DNA of 64,000 nt from an uncultured Collinsella sp. (GTDB taxonomy: Bacteria > Actinomycetota > Coriobacteriia > Coriobacteriales > Coriobacteriaceae), in contig CAAETU010000079.1 in assembly GCA_900759045.1 (NCBI GenBank), positions 51,696-115,695 on the forward strand, given 5' to 3'. Position 1 is the first letter of the stretch. Every line of letters begins with the position of its first letter. Shown piece by piece: positions 63,293 through 64,000 of this stretch. The notes under the pieces were generated by a model. The model was not told where the DNA came from. It saw only the letters and a program-made list of their open reading frames with translations, and ran no database searches. Made by a program: the position numbers and the translations under genes.

Positions 63293-64000
63293 CTAATTTA
63301 ATTGATAAAGTCTTGTCAGAATCCTACGTATTTTAACTCCGTAAGAAACATCACTCGCCCATGTGCCGCTCAGATTTTCAACAAAGGGGGCAGTGCCTCT
63401 CTTAACAAGATGAAAACGTGGGTCAATACATTGGTTAACCAGCTCACCAGTGCCTGAATATGCTTTAAGGTGTTGCACTTGTGCCCTTATCCCCATTCGA
63501 ACCGATTCGGAACCATAACCATTAAAAGACGCCCCACAAACACCTGAATCAAGCGCGCCGATACCTGCAAAATTACACTGTTCTGGGGAAACCTGCCCTC
63601 CAAATTTAAGCCAACCAGTTTCAACCATTGATTGTGCAAAAACAACGTCGGGATTTATCCCTTCCGCAAGAGCCTCTTCATAGATCAGCTTGCAAAACTG
63701 TTCAATATCAGATGCACCATATTTGGAATATATGGATGACGGGAAATCGGACATCTCCTTAAACAAAACGGCCATTTTCGCTGGATTTGAATTTGAAGAA
63801 GAGCCTATCGGAAAACGAGAGCCATCAAAATACAACTGTTGACTTTTTAAAGAGCATGTAAACGTATCAAACGTTCCCCATAGCTTAATCGAATATATTC
63901 CAGCATCGCCGAAGTCTGCTGCGGCGGGCACCTCGGCGGCCCAGGAGCCGTCGGAGCCCCTCGCTGCCTGGTACCAGCGGCAGGCGCCGGAGGGGGCTGC
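63293..64000 (-). CDS. cell-wall hydrolase, GH73-like glucosaminidase end with a GBS-Bsp-like repeat (5' end outside)
   Basis: The frame is open to the window edge, giving at least 235 C-terminal residues. The first about 45, [19 protein letters not shown] and following, resemble a GBS-Bsp-like surface repeat. The rest is a glucosaminidase-like domain with [21 protein letters not shown] opening, [16 protein letters not shown] (putative catalytic Glu), [12 protein letters not shown] and [14 protein letters not shown]. The repeat is very GC-rich and the catalytic part AT-rich, changing near 63920. An internal GTG at 63931 is not thought to be the start. It should be secreted. Confidence 0.8.
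   Translation of the reverse strand, partial: AAPSGACRWYQAARGSDGSWAAEVPAAADFGDAGIYSIKLWGTFDTFTCSLKSQQLYFDGSRFPIGSSSNSNPAKMAVLFKEMSDFPSSIYSKYGASDIEQFCKLIYEEALAEGINPDVVFAQSMVETGWLKFGGQVSPEQCNFAGIGALDSGVCGASFNGYGSESVRMGIRAQVQHLKAYSGTGELVNQCIDPRFHLVKRGTAPFVENLSGTWASDVSYGVKIRRILTRLYQLN

Noticed and set aside
63293..63931. Independent 212-residue gene starting at GTG 63931
   Set aside because: The frame is open upstream to the window edge and encodes a surface-repeat-like sequence, so this is an internal part of a longer gene.

Overview
The window looks like chromosomal DNA from a Coriobacteriia-type actinobacterium, most likely Collinsella or a close relative. This is an inference from several signs: high-GC housekeeping genes, frequent GTG and TTG starts, pyruvate phosphate dikinase beside its DUF299 regulator, an alpha/beta glycyl-tRNA synthetase, an aroE-aroK fusion, Actinobacteria-type galactofuranosyltransferases, and a cell-wall hydrolase that appears to carry GBS-Bsp-like repeats. 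No 16S gene or other decisive marker is present.

Bases 1-29206 are housekeeping genes, nearly all on the minus strand. In transcription order from the right they are: a CtpE-like P-type ATPase; a zinc-ribbon membrane protein; a cyclophilin and a TPR membrane protein; the rod-shape and wall-elongation block mreB-mreC-mreD-mrdA-rodA with a DUF697 protein and two TIGR03960/TIGR03936 radical-SAM-linked genes; the ribosome and NAD block rplU-rpmA-obg-nadD-yqeK-rsfS; and rpsP-khpA-rimM-trmD-lepB-glyQ-glyS-ppsR-ppdK. dinB (plus strand) is the only gene facing the other way.

Bases 29282-38031 hold a tRNA-Arg(CCG) and, facing away from it, an eight-gene plus-strand aromatic amino acid cluster: aroF, tyrA, aroB, aroA, aroC, pheA, an aroE-aroK fusion and aroQ. 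Together they encode every step from PEP plus erythrose-4-phosphate to chorismate, then the prephenate-derived arms toward Phe and Tyr apart from transamination. A terminator-like hairpin sits in the aroF leader.

Bases 38110-64000 are a cell-surface glycan locus, mostly much more AT-rich than the rest. It starts with glf (UDP-galactofuranose synthesis) and tRNA-Arg(TCT). Next come a Wzm/Wzt ABC exporter, two GlfT2-like galactofuranosyltransferases flanking a LicD protein, a likely three-component lipid-linked sugar system (GT2, DUF2304, DUF6541), an rml cluster, more glycosyltransferases, an NAD-dependent reductase and an acetyltransferase. A second block (gmd, rmd, GT4, Wzx flippase, manC, phosphohexomutase) should make and use GDP-D-rhamnose. 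The window ends inside a GH73-type wall hydrolase.

The most interesting points are: an rmlC gene whose fused RmlD half is truncated and lacks its catalytic motifs, with a composition break inside the gene and an intact reductase in the same run of genes; a 21-bp GC hairpin between rmlB and rmlC; a family of GGGACGGG-core palindromes at gene 3' ends; a possible attenuator and ATGA-overlapping leader ORF before aroF; and a dinB gene that appears to be leaderless.
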